Below are positions 44,200 to 56,559 of a stretch of 64,000 nucleotides of DNA, piece by piece. This stretch comes from Actinobacillus seminis. Lineage in GTDB: Bacteria > Pseudomonadota > Gammaproteobacteria > Enterobacterales > Pasteurellaceae. The notes beneath the pieces were generated by a model. The model saw only the letters and a list, made by a program, of their open reading frames with translations, ran no database searches and was not told the origin of the DNA. The stretch lies in NCBI RefSeq assembly GCF_002263215.1, contig NZ_NLFK01000004.1:148903-212902 (forward strand), read 5' to 3'. Made by a program: the position numbers and the translations under genes. The first letter of the stretch is position 1, and each line of letters begins with the position of its first letter.

Positions 44200-45588
44200 T
44201 TACCCCATTTTTCGTAATTTTGCGTAATAAAACCCATCACCGCCATTTTCTGTCGGGAAGAGTTGAATTTCGCCTTGTTGCTGCGGATCAAGGAAAGGCA
44301 AAGGTTCGCGTTTGGCGTCATTATGACGTTGCAAAAAATGCGCGATTTGCCGGCAGTTTTCTTCCGGCAATAAGGAACAAGTGGCATAAAGCAACACACC
44401 GTTCGGTTTTAATCTTGCCCACAACGCATCTAAAATTTGCTCTTGCAACGCCACTAAGGCGGCAATATCACTTTCTTGTCGTAACCATTTAATATCCGGA
44501 TGGCGACGAATGACACCGGTCGCCGAACAAGGCGCATCGAGTAAAATTCGATCAAATTGCACCGCACTTTGTGTTGCATTTGACGGTAAATGAAAATGCG
44601 CCTCAATTTGCGTCAACCATTGCTGCGGTTGAGCGGCATCGCCACAAATTACTAACGCTTGCTGCTGCATTCGGGCTAAATTTTCCTGTACGCGTACCAA
44701 GCGTTCCGCTTCCACATCAAGGGCGACCACTTTTGCTTGTGGCGCCAACTCTAAAATATGCGTGGTCTTTCCGCCCGGCGCGGCGCAAGCATCCAGAATC
44801 AATTCGTCATTTTGCGCTTGCAATAATAGCGCTGACCATTGCGCGGAAAGATCTTGTACCGTGACCCAACCTTGGGCGAAATTCGGCAAATTTTGTACCG
44901 CACTTGGTTGTGCCAAACGCAGAGCTTGCGGATGTGTCGTGCTTGAGGCGTTAATATCTTGTTGTACCAATAGTTGACGATAATCTTCGGCACTACAATG
45001 TTGCTTATTTACGCGCAACCACATAGGCGGTTTTTGATTATTGGCTTGTACAATATCTTGCCAATGCGGGTAGGCTTTTTTCAATCGATTAACCAACCAT
45101 TCCGGATGCAAGGTTTGCCAATGTTGATCCGCTTTAGCTAATAATTGCGCTTGTTCGCGTAAAAAACGGCGCAATACCGCATTTACCAAACCGCGAAAAC
45201 TGTCGGCTTTTAAGGCGGACGTGGCGTTGACCACTTCATCCACTGCCGCATGAGGCGGAATGCGGGTGTAAAGCAATTGATACAAACCTACAAGCAGCAA
45301 GCAATGCACAATACGTGTTTTGCCTTTTAGCGAGCGATCGACTAATAAACTAATTAACTTTTCCAAGCGTGGCAACACGCGGCAAACACCAAAGCAGATT
45401 TCTTGTAGCAACGGAAAATCTTGCGCTTTGACTTGGGCTTGATATTCGGGCAGCAAGGATGACAGAGATTGCCCCTGATCTAATACTTGCAAAATGATCT
45501 TTGCCGCCGACGCACGTACGGAAAGTGCGATGCTTTTTTGCGAGGTTTTTACGCGCTGTTTATTAGTGGAGCGAACCGTTGTTTTCAT
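44200..45588 (-). CDS. rsmB: 16S rRNA m5C967 methyltransferase RsmB
   Basis: SAM-dependent rRNA methyltransferase (462 residues; also known as Sun/Fmu) with an N-terminal NusB-like RNA-binding domain followed by the catalytic domain. Motifs: [15 protein letters not shown] for [18 protein letters not shown] and [11 protein letters not shown] carrying the two cysteines. The start overlaps the fmt stop (TAATG), so translation is coupled. Confidence 0.95.
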   Translation of the reverse strand: MKTTVRSTNKQRVKTSQKSIALSVRASAAKIILQVLDQGQSLSSLLPEYQAQVKAQDFPLLQEICFGVCRVLPRLEKLISLLVDRSLKGKTRIVHCLLLVGLYQLLYTRIPPHAAVDEVVNATSALKADSFRGLVNAVLRRFLREQAQLLAKADQHWQTLHPEWLVNRLKKAYPHWQDIVQANNQKPPMWLRVNKQHCSAEDYRQLLVQQDINASSTTHPQALRLAQPSAVQNLPNFAQGWVTVQDLSAQWSALLLQAQNDELILDACAAPGGKTTHILELAPQAKVVALDVEAERLVRVQENLARMQQQALVICGDAAQPQQWLTQIEAHFHLPSNATQSAVQFDRILLDAPCSATGVIRRHPDIKWLRQESDIAALVALQEQILDALWARLKPNGVLLYATCSLLPEENCRQIAHFLQRHNDAKREPLPFLDPQQQGEIQLFPTENGGDGFYYAKLRKMG

Positions 45589-46544
45589 TATGCCAATACC
45601 TTACCGACGTTAAACCAACCCGCGCGACCGTTGAGTAAATCTTGTGCGGACATTGATTTTTTCCCCGCCGGTTGCAATTGCGTTAAATTTAATACGCCTT
45701 GACCGGTGGCAATTTGAATTCCTTTTTTGTTGGCGGCAATAATGGTTCCCGCTGCTTTATCTTGATGCGGTAACACTTGCGCTTGATAGACTTTTAAGGT
45801 TTGCGCATTACCTTGTTCATCTTGCGTGGAAAAATAGCAAATTGGCCATGGATTAAAGGCGCGAATATTGCGCTCTAACTGCGCTGCCGGCATATTCCAA
45901 TCTAATTTCGCTTCTTCTTTACTTAATTTTTCCGCGTAATTAGCGGCATTTTCCTCTTGCGGCTGCGCGAAAAATTGCTGCTGTTCCAATCCATTTAACA
46001 CTTCAAGTAAGGCGGGTGGTGCTATTTCGGCTAATTTGGCATATAAATCGGCGGAGGTTTCTGTTGGGGTAATGTCGCAAACTACCTTGTGCAACATGGC
46101 GCCGGTATCCAGTCCTTCATCCATTTGCATAATGGTGACGCCGGTTTGCGCATCACCTGCCCAAATGGCACGCTGAATCGGCGCCGCACCGCGCCAACGC
46201 GGCAGTAAAGAACCATGTACATTCAAACAACCCAAACGTGGCGCGACTAATACTGCTTTTGGCAAAATTAACCCATACGCCACGACTACCATCACATCCG
46301 CATTGAGCGCCTGTAATTCGGCTTGCACTTCCGCTTTGCGTAAAGATTTCGGTTGATAAACGGGAATGTGGTGTTGCTCGGCTAATAATTTGACCGCGCC
46401 GGCTTGCAGTTTTTTCCCGCGTCCCGCCGGTTTATCCGGCTGAGTATAAACCGCAATCACGTGATGGGGCGAGTCTAACAGGGCTTGCAGATGTTGCGCT
46501 GCAAAATCCGGCGTACCGGCAAAAATAATATTTAATGGTTTCAT
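45588..46544 (-). CDS. fmt: Methionyl-tRNA formyltransferase Fmt
   Basis: Formylates initiator Met-tRNA using 10-formyl-THF (318 residues). The opening [15 protein letters not shown], the catalytic region [19 protein letters not shown], and the [13 protein letters not shown] segment are diagnostic; a C-terminal tRNA-binding domain follows. It sits between def and rsmB, the classic order. Confidence 0.96.
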   Translation of the reverse strand: MKPLNIIFAGTPDFAAQHLQALLDSPHHVIAVYTQPDKPAGRGKKLQAGAVKLLAEQHHIPVYQPKSLRKAEVQAELQALNADVMVVVAYGLILPKAVLVAPRLGCLNVHGSLLPRWRGAAPIQRAIWAGDAQTGVTIMQMDEGLDTGAMLHKVVCDITPTETSADLYAKLAEIAPPALLEVLNGLEQQQFFAQPQEENAANYAEKLSKEEAKLDWNMPAAQLERNIRAFNPWPICYFSTQDEQGNAQTLKVYQAQVLPHQDKAAGTIIAANKKGIQIATGQGVLNLTQLQPAGKKSMSAQDLLNGRAGWFNVGKVLA

Positions 46545-46570
46545 TATGTTCTAGGTTACGGAAAATAAAA

Positions 46571-46587
46571 GGTGGGAAGCTCCCACC
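46571..46587 (-). terminator. Hairpin between def and fmt
   Basis: GGTGGGA/TCCCACC with a 3-base loop, followed on the minus strand by TTTTATTTT. It lies 34 bases after the def stop and 27 bases before the fmt start, so it may attenuate or end def transcription. Confidence 0.6.
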
Positions 46588-46620
46588 AACGTTGATTTCA
46601 TTACCTCGGCGTGCGGAGGA

Positions 46621-47133
46621 TTATCCCCGTTTTGCCGCTTGTTTTTGCCATTTGATCAGTTTTTCTTTCATACGTTGACGTTTCAACGGAGAAAGATAAT
46701 CGGCAAACACAATACCGTTTAAATGATCGATTTCGTGTTGAATACAGATGGCAAGCAAGTCCTCCGCTTGCAATATAAATTCTTCCCCTTTGCGATTTAG
46801 CGCTTTAACCGTCACTTTTTCTTTGCGTGGCACCAACGCGCGCAATCCCGGCAGCGACAAACAGCCTTCCTCAATCCCGGTTTCTCCGCAACTTTCGATA
46901 ATTTCAGGGTTGATCAATACTAATTGATTTTGTTTATTACCCTCAATATCAATGGTAATAATGCGTTGATGAACATCGACTTGGGTTGCCGCCAAACCAA
47001 TGCCTTCCTCTTGATACATGGTTTCAAACATGTCATCAATAAACTTGTTTAATTTTTCATCAAACACTTCTACCGGTTTGGCAATGGTTTTCAAGCGCTC
47101 GTCCGGATAAATCAATACATTTAATAACGCCAT
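46621..47133 (-). CDS. def: Peptide deformylase Def
   Basis: Metalloprotease (170 residues) removing the N-formyl group from new proteins. All three motifs are present: [17 protein letters not shown] and QHEIDHLNG (metal ligands Cys, His, His). Length is typical. It works with Fmt, encoded next. It is 12 bases downstream of yajQ. Confidence 0.97.
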   Translation of the reverse strand: MALLNVLIYPDERLKTIAKPVEVFDEKLNKFIDDMFETMYQEEGIGLAATQVDVHQRIITIDIEGNKQNQLVLINPEIIESCGETGIEEGCLSLPGLRALVPRKEKVTVKALNRKGEEFILQAEDLLAICIQHEIDHLNGIVFADYLSPLKRQRMKEKLIKWQKQAAKRG

Positions 47134-47145
47134 AGGTTTCCTTTA

Positions 47146-48620
<1,475 letters not shown>

Positions 48621-48693
48621 AAGAAATCCTGTAAATTATTATCATTAATCGGCACATATTTTAGCCGATTTGTTCAGTTTTGGGGAAAATAAC

Positions 48694-49371
48694 TTGTATT
48701 TAACAAAAGAAAAATTGGTGAAAATCATGCTGATTGTCAGCATTATCGGATTTTGTGGTATTATTTTGGGCGTGATTTTATTCGGCGTCCAACAATTCAA
48801 AATCGGATCGCAACTTGCCAGCGTAAAACAGGTTTCTCATTTGTCGCATTTATTGGTGCGCCAACAAGCTGATTTATTTTCTATGTTATTGGTTAATGAT
48901 GCCAAAACGGAACAATTAACGGAAAATTTGGATAATTTCAGCAAAGAGAATTTTGTCATCGACGCCTCTATTTATAGCAATGCCGGCGAATTATTGGCGC
49001 AAAGCAGCCATTCCCTCAATGTACGTCATCAACTGGGGCTGGATGCCAATACCGGCACACCAACCGGCACGCAGCAAATTGTCGAACTGATTTATTCGCC
49101 AAACGGCATTGAAGGCTTTTTGCGCGTTACCTTTGATGCTAAATACGGGCAAACGACGCAAAGTAAAATCAACCAGCTCTTTCACCAGTTATATGGTGAA
49201 TTAATTATCGTTTTTCTTGCCGGCATTGTGTTTGCCAGCTCTATCCACTATTTCCTTAGTCATTACCGTCGCGCGCACCGCAAGGCAATTGAACCAAAAC
49301 CGCTTGCCAAGGTCAGCAAAATTAACCCTACCTTAAATTTCCACCGCCGGCGAAAACGCTTTGTGAAATAA
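48694..49371 (+). CDS. ytjB: YtjB/Smp-family membrane protein
   Basis: Inner-membrane protein (225 residues) of unknown function. It has two hydrophobic helices, near the N-terminus (IMLIVSIIGFCGIILGVILF) and near residue 175-195 (ELIIVFLAGIVFASSIHYF), flanking a periplasmic domain, and a basic cytoplasmic tail rich in Arg/Lys. The TTG at 48694 follows GGGGA at a good distance and is the preferred start; an ATG 11 codons later is possible. Position beside serB supports the family call. Confidence 0.8.
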   Translation: MYLTKEKLVKIMLIVSIIGFCGIILGVILFGVQQFKIGSQLASVKQVSHLSHLLVRQQADLFSMLLVNDAKTEQLTENLDNFSKENFVIDASIYSNAGELLAQSSHSLNVRHQLGLDANTGTPTGTQQIVELIYSPNGIEGFLRVTFDAKYGQTTQSKINQLFHQLYGELIIVFLAGIVFASSIHYFLSHYRRAHRKAIEPKPLAKVSKINPTLNFHRRRKRFVK

Positions 49372-49387
49372 GCACAATGCTAAAGAA

Positions 49388-49437
49388 AGAAGTGCGGTTA
49401 AAGATCTTTGAGTTTTTTAACCGCACTTTTTATTTTT
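49388..49437. terminator. Bidirectional terminator between ytjB and gor
   Basis: Inverted uptake signals AAGTGCGGT (49390-49398) and ACCGCACTT (49420-49428), extended by TAAA/TTTA, with a T-run on the plus strand. It serves the two converging genes. Confidence 0.8.
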
Positions 49438-49455
49438 ATGCCCTGAATGTAGCAA

Positions 49456-50811
49456 TTAACGCATGGTCACGAATTCTTCCGAACCGGTCGGGTGGATGGC
49501 GACGGTGTTGTCAAAGTCCGCTTTGGTGGCCCCCATTTTAATTGCTACTGCAAAGCCTTGGATCATTTCATCCACGCCGAAGCCGATACCATGTAAGCCA
49601 ACGATTCGCTCATCTTTGCCCGCGCAAATTAATTTCATGCGACAAGGTTGACGGTGTTGGGTCACTGCGCTGTACATTGGAGTGAATGCCGACTGATATA
49701 CTTTTACATTATCTGCGCCATATTGCTCAATCGCTTTTGGCTCGGTTAAGCCGACAGTACCGATTGGCGGATGGCTAAAGACGACAGTCGGTACTAACTG
49801 ATAATCTAAGTGTTCATTCGGTTTGTTGTTAAATAAGCGTTCGGATAAACGACGCCCTGCAGCGACTGCAACAGGCGTGAGCTCAATGCCACCTTCGATA
49901 ATATCGCCGACCGCATAAATACCTTTGACATTGGTATTTTGGTATTTATCTACTTTAATAAAACCGCGCTCGTTGGTCTCAACGCCGGTCACCGCAAGAT
50001 TGATCACATCTGTTGCCGGTTCACGACCGATTGCCCAAATGAGGCAATCTACCTCTTGTGCTCGACCATCTTCTAATTTTAAGGTGAATGAACCGTCCGA
50101 ATTTTTCACCACTTCCTGTGGGATTGCTTCGGTATGTAATTGAATACCATCCGTTTTCATCACTTCCAACAAGGTTTCAACAATGTAAGGATCGAAGCTG
50201 CGTAGTGGCGCATGGCGACGGACGAATAAATGAGTTTCTACGCCAAAACTGTTCATTACGCCAGCAAGTTCTACTGCAATATAACCGGCACCAACCACCG
50301 CAACGCGTTTCGGCAAGCCGGTTAAGGCAAACACGCCATCAGAATCAATCCCGTATTCTGCGCCTTTAATGCTTGGACGCGTCGGACGACCGCCGGTGGC
50401 AATTAAAATATGATCGGCGGTAATTAATTCTCCATTCACTTCCACGGTGTTAGCGTTGACGAACTTGGCAAATCCGTTGATTACGTCAACTTGATTTTTG
50501 GTAAAAACATTTTGATAAGAAGTATGGATACGGCTGATATAGGCTTGGCGACTTTCGACTAATTTACTAAAATCAAATTGATTTACGCTAACATCAAAGC
50601 CATAATCCGGCGCATAATGATTAATGGCTTCTGCCACTTGTGCGCCATACCACATGACTTTTTTTGGTACGCAACCGACATTCACACAAGTTCCGCCAAT
50701 GTGTTTTGCTTCGATAATCGCACATTTTTTGCCATAACTTGCCGCACGGTTAATGGAGGCGATGCCGCCGCTGCCACCACCGATAGAAATATAATCATAA
50801 TGTCTTGTCAT
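49456..50811 (-). CDS. gor: Glutathione reductase Gor
   Basis: FAD- and NADPH-dependent disulfide reductase (451 residues). FAD-binding [17 protein letters not shown], redox pair [18 protein letters not shown]-binding [17 protein letters not shown] with RRHAPLRSF, and the C-terminal HPTGSEEFV with the catalytic histidine are all present. It converges on ytjB. Confidence 0.95.
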   Translation of the reverse strand: MTRHYDYISIGGGSGGIASINRAASYGKKCAIIEAKHIGGTCVNVGCVPKKVMWYGAQVAEAINHYAPDYGFDVSVNQFDFSKLVESRQAYISRIHTSYQNVFTKNQVDVINGFAKFVNANTVEVNGELITADHILIATGGRPTRPSIKGAEYGIDSDGVFALTGLPKRVAVVGAGYIAVELAGVMNSFGVETHLFVRRHAPLRSFDPYIVETLLEVMKTDGIQLHTEAIPQEVVKNSDGSFTLKLEDGRAQEVDCLIWAIGREPATDVINLAVTGVETNERGFIKVDKYQNTNVKGIYAVGDIIEGGIELTPVAVAAGRRLSERLFNNKPNEHLDYQLVPTVVFSHPPIGTVGLTEPKAIEQYGADNVKVYQSAFTPMYSAVTQHRQPCRMKLICAGKDERIVGLHGIGFGVDEMIQGFAVAIKMGATKADFDNTVAIHPTGSEEFVTMR

Positions 50812-50913
50812 TTTCTTCTCCTTACTGGATTTAAATTTTACTACCTATTTTGCACGAATACGGTATAAAGGCAAACTGGCTGAATAAATTAATTTAATCG
50901 GTAATTTCTTCAA

Positions 50914-51759
50914 TTATTCCGGCGTAATCCAGTTTACCGACCAACCGCCGATCTCTTCCAGCACCAAAGTGCGGTGTAAATAAGGCAAGATTTCTTTCAT
51001 TTGTGCTTCCAATGTCCATGGTGGATTGATTACAATCATGCCGCTGGCGGTCATCCCGCTCTGTTCCGAGTCGGGACGCACCGCTAATTCAATTTGCAAG
51101 ATTTTGCGAATACCGGTGGCTTCCAATCCTTTGATGATACGTTTGGTATACTGACGTAGTACCACCGGATACCAAATAGCGTAAATGCCGGTAGCAAAGC
51201 GTTTATAGCCTTCTTCAATCGCTTGTACCACCAAATCATAATCCTCTTTCATTTCATAAGGCGGATCAATTAACACCAACCCGCGTCGCTCTTTGGGCGG
51301 CAAAGTGGCTTTTAATTGTTGAAAGCCGTTATTCCGTTTGGTGGTAATATTGTCATATTGTTTAAAATTATTGCGCAATAAAGGATAATCTGTTGGATGC
51401 AATTCGGTTAGCAGCGCGCGATCTTGCGGGCGGAGCAAACTTGCGGCAATCAATGGCGAACCGGCGTAATAACGCAGCTCTTTTTCACCATAATTCAGCT
51501 TTTTAATTAATTGTACATAGCGCGCAACATCCGGCGGAAAATCCTCTTGCTGCCAAAGGCGCCCGATTCCTTCTTGATATTCCGCGGTTTTTTCCGCTTC
51601 TTCGGAAAACAAACGATATTGCCCCACGCCGGCATGGGTATCCAAATAATAAAAGCCTTTTTCTTTTTGGCGCAAATTTTCCAAAATTAACATTAATACG
51701 ATATGTTTAACGACATCTGCATGGTTGCCTGCGTGAAAACTGTGACGATAACTCAGCAT
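50914..51759 (-). CDS. rlmJ: 23S rRNA A2030 N6-methyltransferase RlmJ
   Basis: SAM-dependent rRNA methyltransferase (281 residues; YhiR family). Diagnostic segments are MLSYRHSFHAGNHADVVKH, YLDTHAGVGQY and the catalytic DPPY in LVLIDPPYEMKEDY. The start at 51759 is the conserved N-terminus; the frame's extension to 51795 is non-homologous. It lies downstream of mrcA on the same strand but is separated by a terminator. Confidence 0.94.
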   Translation of the reverse strand: MLSYRHSFHAGNHADVVKHIVLMLILENLRQKEKGFYYLDTHAGVGQYRLFSEEAEKTAEYQEGIGRLWQQEDFPPDVARYVQLIKKLNYGEKELRYYAGSPLIAASLLRPQDRALLTELHPTDYPLLRNNFKQYDNITTKRNNGFQQLKATLPPKERRGLVLIDPPYEMKEDYDLVVQAIEEGYKRFATGIYAIWYPVVLRQYTKRIIKGLEATGIRKILQIELAVRPDSEQSGMTASGMIVINPPWTLEAQMKEILPYLHRTLVLEEIGGWSVNWITPE

Positions 51760-51784
51760 AATTTTGCCTTTTAAAAATAGAAAA

Positions 51785-51815
51785 ACAGACCGCACTTGCT
51801 CAAAGTGCGGTACTT
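51785..51815 (-). terminator. Terminator after mrcA
   Basis: Inverted uptake signals ACCGCACTT (51789-51797) and AAGTGCGGT (51803-51811) with a short loop; TTTTT follows on the minus strand. It separates mrcA from rlmJ. Confidence 0.8.
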
Positions 51816-51827
51816 TTTTAGGTTAAA

Positions 51828-54491
51828 TTAGAATAATTCTTGACGTTCATATTGTTGCGCTGGCAAATGGCTTGGCACAGGACTTTCGCCACCCTTATTA
51901 TGATTCATCTGATCGACGCGAGGTGGCAATTCCGGTAGTGCATCATCACCTTTTTGCAGATCATAACCGTCGATAAAATAGCCTTTTTCTTCCACATAAG
52001 CCCGTTTAGGTTCGGTGCCTTTGATGAAATATTCTGTCATTCCTCCGTTATTTGATAATAAGCCGGAACCACTGTGAATCTGTTTTTCCACAATGTTTGC
52101 CGGCAATGGAAGTGTACGTTCCGGAATATCTTTTAAGGTGGTCTTCATGTAGGAAATCCACGCCGGCATTGCGGTGAATGATCCGGATTCACCACGCCCT
52201 AACACGCGTTTATTATCATCAAATCCGACATACACTGCCACGGTAAAATTAGCACCAAATCCGGCATACCACGCGTCTTTGGAATTATTAGTAGTTCCCG
52301 TTTTTCCCCCGATATCACGGCGAGCAAAGGAGTTTGCAATACGCCAGCTGGTTCCTTTCCATGATTGCTCTTTTTCACCGTAGATGGCGGAAGTCAACGC
52401 ACTGCGAATTAAAAACGCCAATTCACCACTAATGACACGAGGAGCGTACTGTACTTGAGAGCCCACTGTTTTTGCCTCAGCCATCAAATCTACGTTATCT
52501 GTTATCTCTTTATTTGTTGTCATCATCTCCAATTCCGGTACATCAGGAACCAAATCAATTTGCGGATCTAACTCCTCTCCGTTAGTTTCGCTATCGGTTA
52601 CCTGTAAATTTCCTTCGTTCTCCATTGGAGTATCTGTCTTTTTAAATCCATCTAATTTTTCTGTTTCACCATAAATTACCGGAATATTGTCACAGCTTAC
52701 ACAAGCAATTTGCGGGTTAGCCACAAACAGTTCCGTACCGTCATTATCAATGATTTTGTCAATTAAATAGGGATCTACTAAGAAACCGCCGTTATTAAAT
52801 ACCGCATACCCCCTCGCCATTTCTAATGGCGTAAAAGAGGCCGCTCCTAAAGCTAAGGCTTCGCTGGCAAAATATTGCTCACGTTTAAATCCGAAACGTT
52901 GTAAAAAATCCGCGGTAAAATCAATACCTGCCATTTGCATTGCACGGACAGCAATCATATTTTTTGATTGCCCGATACCGACTCTTAAACGCAAGGGACC
53001 ATCATAACGATTCGGCGAGTTTTTAGGCATCCACGCTTTCTGTCCCGGATTTTGAATAACAATAGGCGCATCTAACAACACACTGGATAATGTTAAGCCT
53101 TTCTCCAAGGCGGCGGCATAAATAAAGGGTTTAATTGACGAACCGACTTGAACTAAAGATTGAGTTGCTCGATTGAACTTACTTTGTTCAAAACTAAAAC
53201 CGCCCACGATAGCTTCAATGGCACCGTTGTCGCTATTTAATGCCACCAAGGCGGAATTTGCCTCGGGAATTTGTCCTAACATCCATTCCCCGTTATCCCG
53301 TTTACGGATCCAAATTTGTTCATTGACTTTTGGTATTTTTTTACCGGCCCAACGCATCATGGCATTTGACAGCGATACATTTTCCCCGTTTGCCAATAAT
53401 AAAGTTAAACCGTTTTTATCTGCCCCCACAACTGCAGCAGGCACAAAGGGAGGAGAATATGGTAAGCGTTTTAAAAAGCCGATAATTTGCTCCGTTGTCC
53501 AGGCATTTTCCCCTTTTTTCCATAAGGGCGCACCTCCACGATAGCCATGACGCATGTCATATGCAATCAAATTATCACGCAGTGCGATTTGTGCAGTTTC
53601 CTGATCTTTAGATTGCACAGTCGTGTAAACTTTATAACCGCCGGTATAGGCTTTTTCTTCACCAAAACGTTTCACCATTTCTTGGCGCACCATTTCGGTT
53701 ACATAATCCGCACGAAAATCCAATTGCGCTCCGTGATAGCTGGCGACAATTGGTTCTTTAGAGGCCTCATCATATTCCGCTTTGCTGATATAATTCATAT
53801 CCAACATCCGTCCCAGCACCACATTACGACGTTCTTCCGCCCGTTTAAGGGAGTAGAGCGGATTCATAGTCGAAGGCGCTTTTGGCAGACCGGCGATAAT
53901 CGCTATTTCCGATAAGGTCAATTGATTTAACGCTTTACCAAAGTAGGTTTTTGCCGCCGCTGCAACTCCGTAGGCACGATAACCTAAATAAATTTTATTT
54001 AAATACAATTCCAAAATTTCATCTTTGGTCAGTGTATTTTCAATCTCAATAGCCAAAATTGCTTCTTTGGCTTTACGAATGATATTTTTTTCTGGTGTTA
54101 AAAAGAAATTTCGCGCTAATTGTTGTGTAATGGTACTCGCTCCTTGAGATGCCCCTCCTTGCGAAATTGCCACAGAAATTGCCCGCGCAATTCCGATAGG
54201 ATCTAATCCGTGGTGTTCATAAAAACGACTGTCTTCTGTGGCCAGCACCGCTTCAATTAATTTTTTCGGCACATCGGCAAGTTTCACCGGAATACGACGT
54301 TGCTCCCCCACTTCTCCGATTAACTTACCATCAGCGGTATAAATTTGCATGGGCTGTTGTAATTCTACCGTTTTTAAGCTATCTACATTGGGCAAGTCCG
54401 ATTTTAGCTGCACATAAAAAATACCACCTGCAACACAGCCTAAAATAATCAATGTTAATAGCGAACTAAATATTAATTTTGCGATCCGCAT
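51828..54491 (-). CDS. mrcA: Penicillin-binding protein 1A (bifunctional murein synthase)
   Basis: Class A PBP (887 residues) that polymerises and cross-links peptidoglycan in the periplasm. An N-terminal anchor is followed by the GT51 glycosyltransferase domain (ATEDSRFYEHHG, QGASTITQQLARNFFL, EILELYLNKIYLG). The transpeptidase domain then shows SSIKPF (SxxK), SKN and KTGTT motifs. An acidic insert sits before KTG (around residues 620-680, with repeated Asp/Glu/Asn). It is divergent from comA, as in H. influenzae. Confidence 0.96.
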   Translation of the reverse strand: MRIAKLIFSSLLTLIILGCVAGGIFYVQLKSDLPNVDSLKTVELQQPMQIYTADGKLIGEVGEQRRIPVKLADVPKKLIEAVLATEDSRFYEHHGLDPIGIARAISVAISQGGASQGASTITQQLARNFFLTPEKNIIRKAKEAILAIEIENTLTKDEILELYLNKIYLGYRAYGVAAAAKTYFGKALNQLTLSEIAIIAGLPKAPSTMNPLYSLKRAEERRNVVLGRMLDMNYISKAEYDEASKEPIVASYHGAQLDFRADYVTEMVRQEMVKRFGEEKAYTGGYKVYTTVQSKDQETAQIALRDNLIAYDMRHGYRGGAPLWKKGENAWTTEQIIGFLKRLPYSPPFVPAAVVGADKNGLTLLLANGENVSLSNAMMRWAGKKIPKVNEQIWIRKRDNGEWMLGQIPEANSALVALNSDNGAIEAIVGGFSFEQSKFNRATQSLVQVGSSIKPFIYAAALEKGLTLSSVLLDAPIVIQNPGQKAWMPKNSPNRYDGPLRLRVGIGQSKNMIAVRAMQMAGIDFTADFLQRFGFKREQYFASEALALGAASFTPLEMARGYAVFNNGGFLVDPYLIDKIIDNDGTELFVANPQIACVSCDNIPVIYGETEKLDGFKKTDTPMENEGNLQVTDSETNGEELDPQIDLVPDVPELEMMTTNKEITDNVDLMAEAKTVGSQVQYAPRVISGELAFLIRSALTSAIYGEKEQSWKGTSWRIANSFARRDIGGKTGTTNNSKDAWYAGFGANFTVAVYVGFDDNKRVLGRGESGSFTAMPAWISYMKTTLKDIPERTLPLPANIVEKQIHSGSGLLSNNGGMTEYFIKGTEPKRAYVEEKGYFIDGYDLQKGDDALPELPPRVDQMNHNKGGESPVPSHLPAQQYERQELF

Positions 54492-54498
54492 CGAAAAA
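54477..54498 (+). promoter_or_regulatory. CRP-S (competence regulatory element)-like site upstream of comA
   Basis: The 22 bases are TTTTGCGATC, CG, CATCGAAAAA in order, close to the palindromic CRP-S consensus (TTTTGCGATC-N2-GATCGCAAAA). CRP-S sites need both CRP and Sxy/TfoX and control competence genes in this family. It overlaps the mrcA start codon and lies 160 bases before comA. Confidence 0.65.
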
Positions 54499-54657
54499 TT
54501 CTCTCTTGTTTAATGCAAAGACGATAAAAATTCGAAAAACTTAATTCAAATTTCAATCTTGAATAAGTCACTTTAACTTTAAGCCCTTAGTATAAAGTTT
54601 ACTGAGCAAAAACCAAAGCTAAATGTGTAATGACAAATGTAAAATAAGGTAAAGACT

Positions 54658-55488
54658 ATGTTATTTTTTGATAATTCTCAGTCAATGGAACTTCAAGTCG
54701 GACTCTGGAAAGTGAGTAAAAAATGGCAAATTCTGTGGTTTTACCCACAAAATCAACCGCACTTTATCCAAGTCGAATCGCTCTCGCTTAAAGATATTGA
54801 AGCGAAAATTTTGCAACAATGTCCGCTGCTGGATAATCTGGATTTAAATTTTGTTTATGCCGTGCCGGCACAATATGTTTGGCAAAAAACAGTGATTTTG
54901 TCGCAGTTTACTAATTTAGAAGAATGCGAGCAACAATGCCGTTTTGTCTTGGAAAAAGAACTGCCGGTGCCATTGAATAAAATCTGGTTTGATTTTCGTC
55001 CGGTACCGCTAAAACAAGGTTTTCGCCTTGATATTTTTGCGATTAAAACGGAGACCGTAGCAGAATATTTGGCTGAATTTCTTCCGTTTCCGGTAACCGT
55101 CTTGGACAGTACAACCAACGCGATTATTCGAGCCTTTGAATATTGTTTGCAGCAAGAGAAAAAAGACAGCTTATTGATTTATCAAGATAATGAGCAAATT
55201 ATTGCTATTCAACAAAAACCGCATGAACTCAGAATTTTGCAAAAAAAGGGTAAAAACTTGACCGCACTTTTTGAGCAATTTTGTAAACGTTATCAAGAAA
55301 CACCAACGCTTATTTATTTCCACAGCACAATCGCGGTCACAGAAGTAATTCCACAAGATTGGCAATTGATTGAATGTGATTTGCCTTTTATTGCGCTCGG
55401 CAATGCGCTTTGGAAACGCGCAACGTTTGAGCCGAATTTATCTACCATGCAAGTGCCGATAGAAATGGAAGACAGTTATGAGCATTAA
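54658..55488 (+). CDS. comA: Competence pilus assembly protein ComA (PilM-like)
   Basis: Cytoplasmic actin-like component (276 residues) of the type IV pilus alignment complex used for DNA uptake. Sequence identity with PilM is weak, but the order comA-B-C-D-E beside mrcA matches H. influenzae exactly, and the FDFRPVPLKQGFRLDIFAIK region resembles PilM/HofM. It is the first gene after the CRP-S-like site. Its end overlaps comB by 11 bases. Confidence 0.88.
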   Translation: MLFFDNSQSMELQVGLWKVSKKWQILWFYPQNQPHFIQVESLSLKDIEAKILQQCPLLDNLDLNFVYAVPAQYVWQKTVILSQFTNLEECEQQCRFVLEKELPVPLNKIWFDFRPVPLKQGFRLDIFAIKTETVAEYLAEFLPFPVTVLDSTTNAIIRAFEYCLQQEKKDSLLIYQDNEQIIAIQQKPHELRILQKKGKNLTALFEQFCKRYQETPTLIYFHSTIAVTEVIPQDWQLIECDLPFIALGNALWKRATFEPNLSTMQVPIEMEDSYEH

Positions 55489-55987
55489 TTTGTTACCTTG
55501 GCGCCTTTATCAACATCAAGCGAAGAGAAAAACTTTTCTTTTCGGGCTATTGATCGTAGTGTTGTTGACGTTGCTTATTTTTAGCTGGATTTTTTACCAG
55601 AATGCGCAGCTTCAACAACAGCGTCGCCAAAAACAAGAAGATCTCAACCAAATTCGCCAAGATTTAACACATTTGCAGCAAGATATAGCACAACTTCGTC
55701 AACGTTATCAACCGAATGCGAAAGTGACGACCTTTTCCTCCCCTTCGGTTTTGCATTTATTGGAGCACTTGGCGAAATTGCCGCTTGAACAAGGCGAATT
55801 ACAACAATTGAAATTGGCAGAGCATCAATTGGTGATAAGCGGTAAGGCGGAAAATGCTGCGGAATTTGAAGGCTTGCAAAAATATCTCAAACAGCATGTA
55901 TTTACCGGCGTAAAATTAACGCAATTTAATCCCACTCAAACGCAGATTTTTTTTGAATTTCAATTGTCATTGGAGGAGAAAAAATGA
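55478..55987 (+). CDS. comB: Competence protein ComB (PilN-like)
   Basis: Bitopic inner-membrane protein (169 residues). A short cytoplasmic N-terminus (MSINLLPWRLYQHQAKRK; INLLPWR is the PilN signature that binds PilM) precedes one membrane helix (FLFGLLIVVLLTLLIFSWIF), a coiled coil rich in Gln/Arg, and a small periplasmic domain. Overlaps comA and comC. Confidence 0.9.
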   Translation: MSINLLPWRLYQHQAKRKTFLFGLLIVVLLTLLIFSWIFYQNAQLQQQRRQKQEDLNQIRQDLTHLQQDIAQLRQRYQPNAKVTTFSSPSVLHLLEHLAKLPLEQGELQQLKLAEHQLVISGKAENAAEFEGLQKYLKQHVFTGVKLTQFNPTQTQIFFEFQLSLEEKK

Positions 55988-56559
55988 CGACTACCCTTTT
56001 GAATATTAATCGGTTATCTGCAACGCGCCTGAATGATATAAGTTGGTTAAATGATCCCAATAATTGGTTTGGAAAACTGCTTAAATTGCCCAAATGGCAG
56101 CAATATGTTCTCTTGCTTGCTATCAGTGGCGGTAGCTTGATTTTACCAATAACGGATTATATTCACTTGCAACAAGTGCAAGCTAATCTTGAGCAACAGC
56201 TTTTGCAACAACGCCGCGAATTACAACGGCAACAACAGCGTTTACGTAGCTTGCGACAGCAATCCAACGCCGTTTTTCTTGCGCCGGAACGTGCAGAAAA
56301 ACTGACCGGATTTACTCAACAAATGAATAGCTTGTTGAAAAATCGGCTACAGGTCAAGCATAATCAATGGGAATTTCATCAATTTCCCTTATTATCGTTG
56401 CAAGTTCAAGGCAATTTTACTAATTTATCGCAATTTTTGACCGCACTTTTAACGCAATATCCGGCGTTAAATGTAGTAAGTGTGCATATTGAACGTGCGG
56501 ATCAGGAGGCGGATTTTTCGATACAAAGTGAAATGATATTGCAATTTAAGGACAAATAA
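55984..56559 (+). CDS. comC: Competence protein ComC (PilO-like)
   Basis: Bitopic inner-membrane protein (191 residues). One membrane helix (about residues 40-58) is followed by a Gln/Leu/Arg-rich coiled coil (EQQLLQQRRELQRQQQRLRS) and a periplasmic domain. This is the PilO layout. Start ATGA overlaps the comB stop, and its stop overlaps the comD start by one base. An uptake signal is embedded in the coding sequence. Confidence 0.87.
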   Translation: MTTTLLNINRLSATRLNDISWLNDPNNWFGKLLKLPKWQQYVLLLAISGGSLILPITDYIHLQQVQANLEQQLLQQRRELQRQQQRLRSLRQQSNAVFLAPERAEKLTGFTQQMNSLLKNRLQVKHNQWEFHQFPLLSLQVQGNFTNLSQFLTALLTQYPALNVVSVHIERADQEADFSIQSEMILQFKDK

